5,670 nucleotides of DNA from CAYYHA01 sp964471535 (GTDB lineage Bacteria; Myxococcota; Myxococcia; SLRQ01): the NCBI GenBank assembly GCA_964471535.1, contig CAYYHA010000260.1:1-5670 (forward strand), read 5' to 3'. The translations under genes were made by a program, and so were the position numbers. Position 1 is the first letter of the stretch. Each line of letters begins with the position of its first letter. This document shows, in pieces, positions 5,324 to 5,670 of this stretch. The notes beneath the pieces are model-generated. The model did no database searches and was not told the origin of the DNA. It saw only the letters and a list, made by a program, of their open reading frames with translations.

Positions 5324-5670
5324 ATGGCCCATCCGGCTGCCGCACCCCGCATCCTCCGCCCCTCCCGCGCCGTCCTCTCGGCGGCGCTCGACGCCATCCG
5401 GCGCTTTCGCCTCATCGCGCCCGGCGATCGCATCGCCGTCGGGGTCTCGGGGGGCAAGGACTCCCTCCTCCTCCTCGCGGTGCTCGCCGAGCTGTCCCGG
5501 CGGGGGGACTTCGACTTCCACTTCGAGGCGGTGCACCTCGATCAGGGGCAGCCCGGCTTCGACCGCGCGGCCTTCTCCGCGGCGCTCGCGCCCTTCGACG
5601 TGCCGCTTCGTGTCCTCACGCGGGACACCTGGTCGGTGGTCTCGCAGCGACTCGGGCCGGAGGAGATCCC
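5324..5670 (+). CDS. ttcA: TtcA-family tRNA 2-thiocytidine synthetase, N-terminal part (3' partial)
   Basis: The first 115 codons of a PP-loop ATPase, open to the window edge. TtcA puts sulfur on C32 of certain tRNAs, activating the base with ATP in the cytoplasm and using an iron-sulfur cluster. The PP-loop SGGKDS (42-47) follows a strand IAVGV, as in all N-type ATP pyrophosphatases. The segment EAVHLDQGQPGF (68-79) closely follows the TtcA signature with LDQxQPGF, and DTWSVV (101-106) corresponds to the NTYGIV region of the E. coli enzyme. Family members are about 250-310 residues long, so roughly two thirds lie outside, including the Cys-x-x-Cys pairs needed for cluster binding; these cannot be checked here. 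Without them a related PP-loop subfamily such as TtuA cannot be wholly excluded. ATG 5324 is the first plausible start, with no ribosome binding site before it. The gene diverges from the beta-helix gene across 98 bases. Confidence 0.88.
   Translation, partial: MAHPAAAPRILRPSRAVLSAALDAIRRFRLIAPGDRIAVGVSGGKDSLLLLAVLAELSRRGDFDFHFEAVHLDQGQPGFDRAAFSAALAPFDVPLRVLTRDTWSVVSQRLGPEEI

Overview
The window is very GC-rich and densely coding, and its six genes look like those of a myxobacterium (phylum Myxococcota). Three things point there: a Ser/Thr protein kinase with the HRDxSPQN and GKxxYMAPEQ signatures common in that phylum, a lipoprotein ending in a MYXO-CTERM-like tail (Cys, short hydrophobic helix, Arg cluster), and a high proportion of exported proteins of unknown function. 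The genus cannot be read from the sequence.

Layout, left to right. (1) 2-586 +, the C-terminal part of a protein that begins outside the window; it has a weak resemblance to BPI-like lipid-binding domains. (2) 736-1854 +, a secreted protein with an N-terminal discoidin-like domain of the NADase-associated (F5/8 type C-like) kind and an unassigned C-terminal half. (3) 2001-2990 +, a Cys-rich predicted lipoprotein that also carries a C-terminal MYXO-CTERM-like sorting tail. (4) 3115-4509 +, a Hanks-type Ser/Thr kinase anchored by one C-terminal membrane helix and lacking any extracellular sensor. (5) 4572-5225 -, a small secreted protein made of about 22-residue repeats that look like rungs of a parallel beta-helix. 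(6) 5324 to the window end, +, the N-terminal third of a TtcA-family tRNA 2-thiolation PP-loop enzyme.

Genes 1-4 lie on one strand, but gaps of 120-150 bases, several with hairpin potential, separate them, so a single tight operon is not evident. Genes 4 and 5 converge on a 62-base gap holding a GC-rich hairpin. Genes 5 and 6 diverge from a 98-base shared promoter region. No stretch longer than 300 bases lacks a gene. I see no tRNA, rRNA, CRISPR array, insertion sequence or phage gene.

Functionally, genes 2, 3 and 5 are envelope or secreted proteins of unknown role, gene 4 is a cytoplasmic-side signalling kinase, and gene 6 is housekeeping tRNA modification. Nothing in the sequence ties them into one pathway. 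The most unusual items are the doubly signalled lipoprotein (3), the repeat protein (5) and the stand-alone discoidin protein (2). I do not see convincing evidence of a new multi-gene system.
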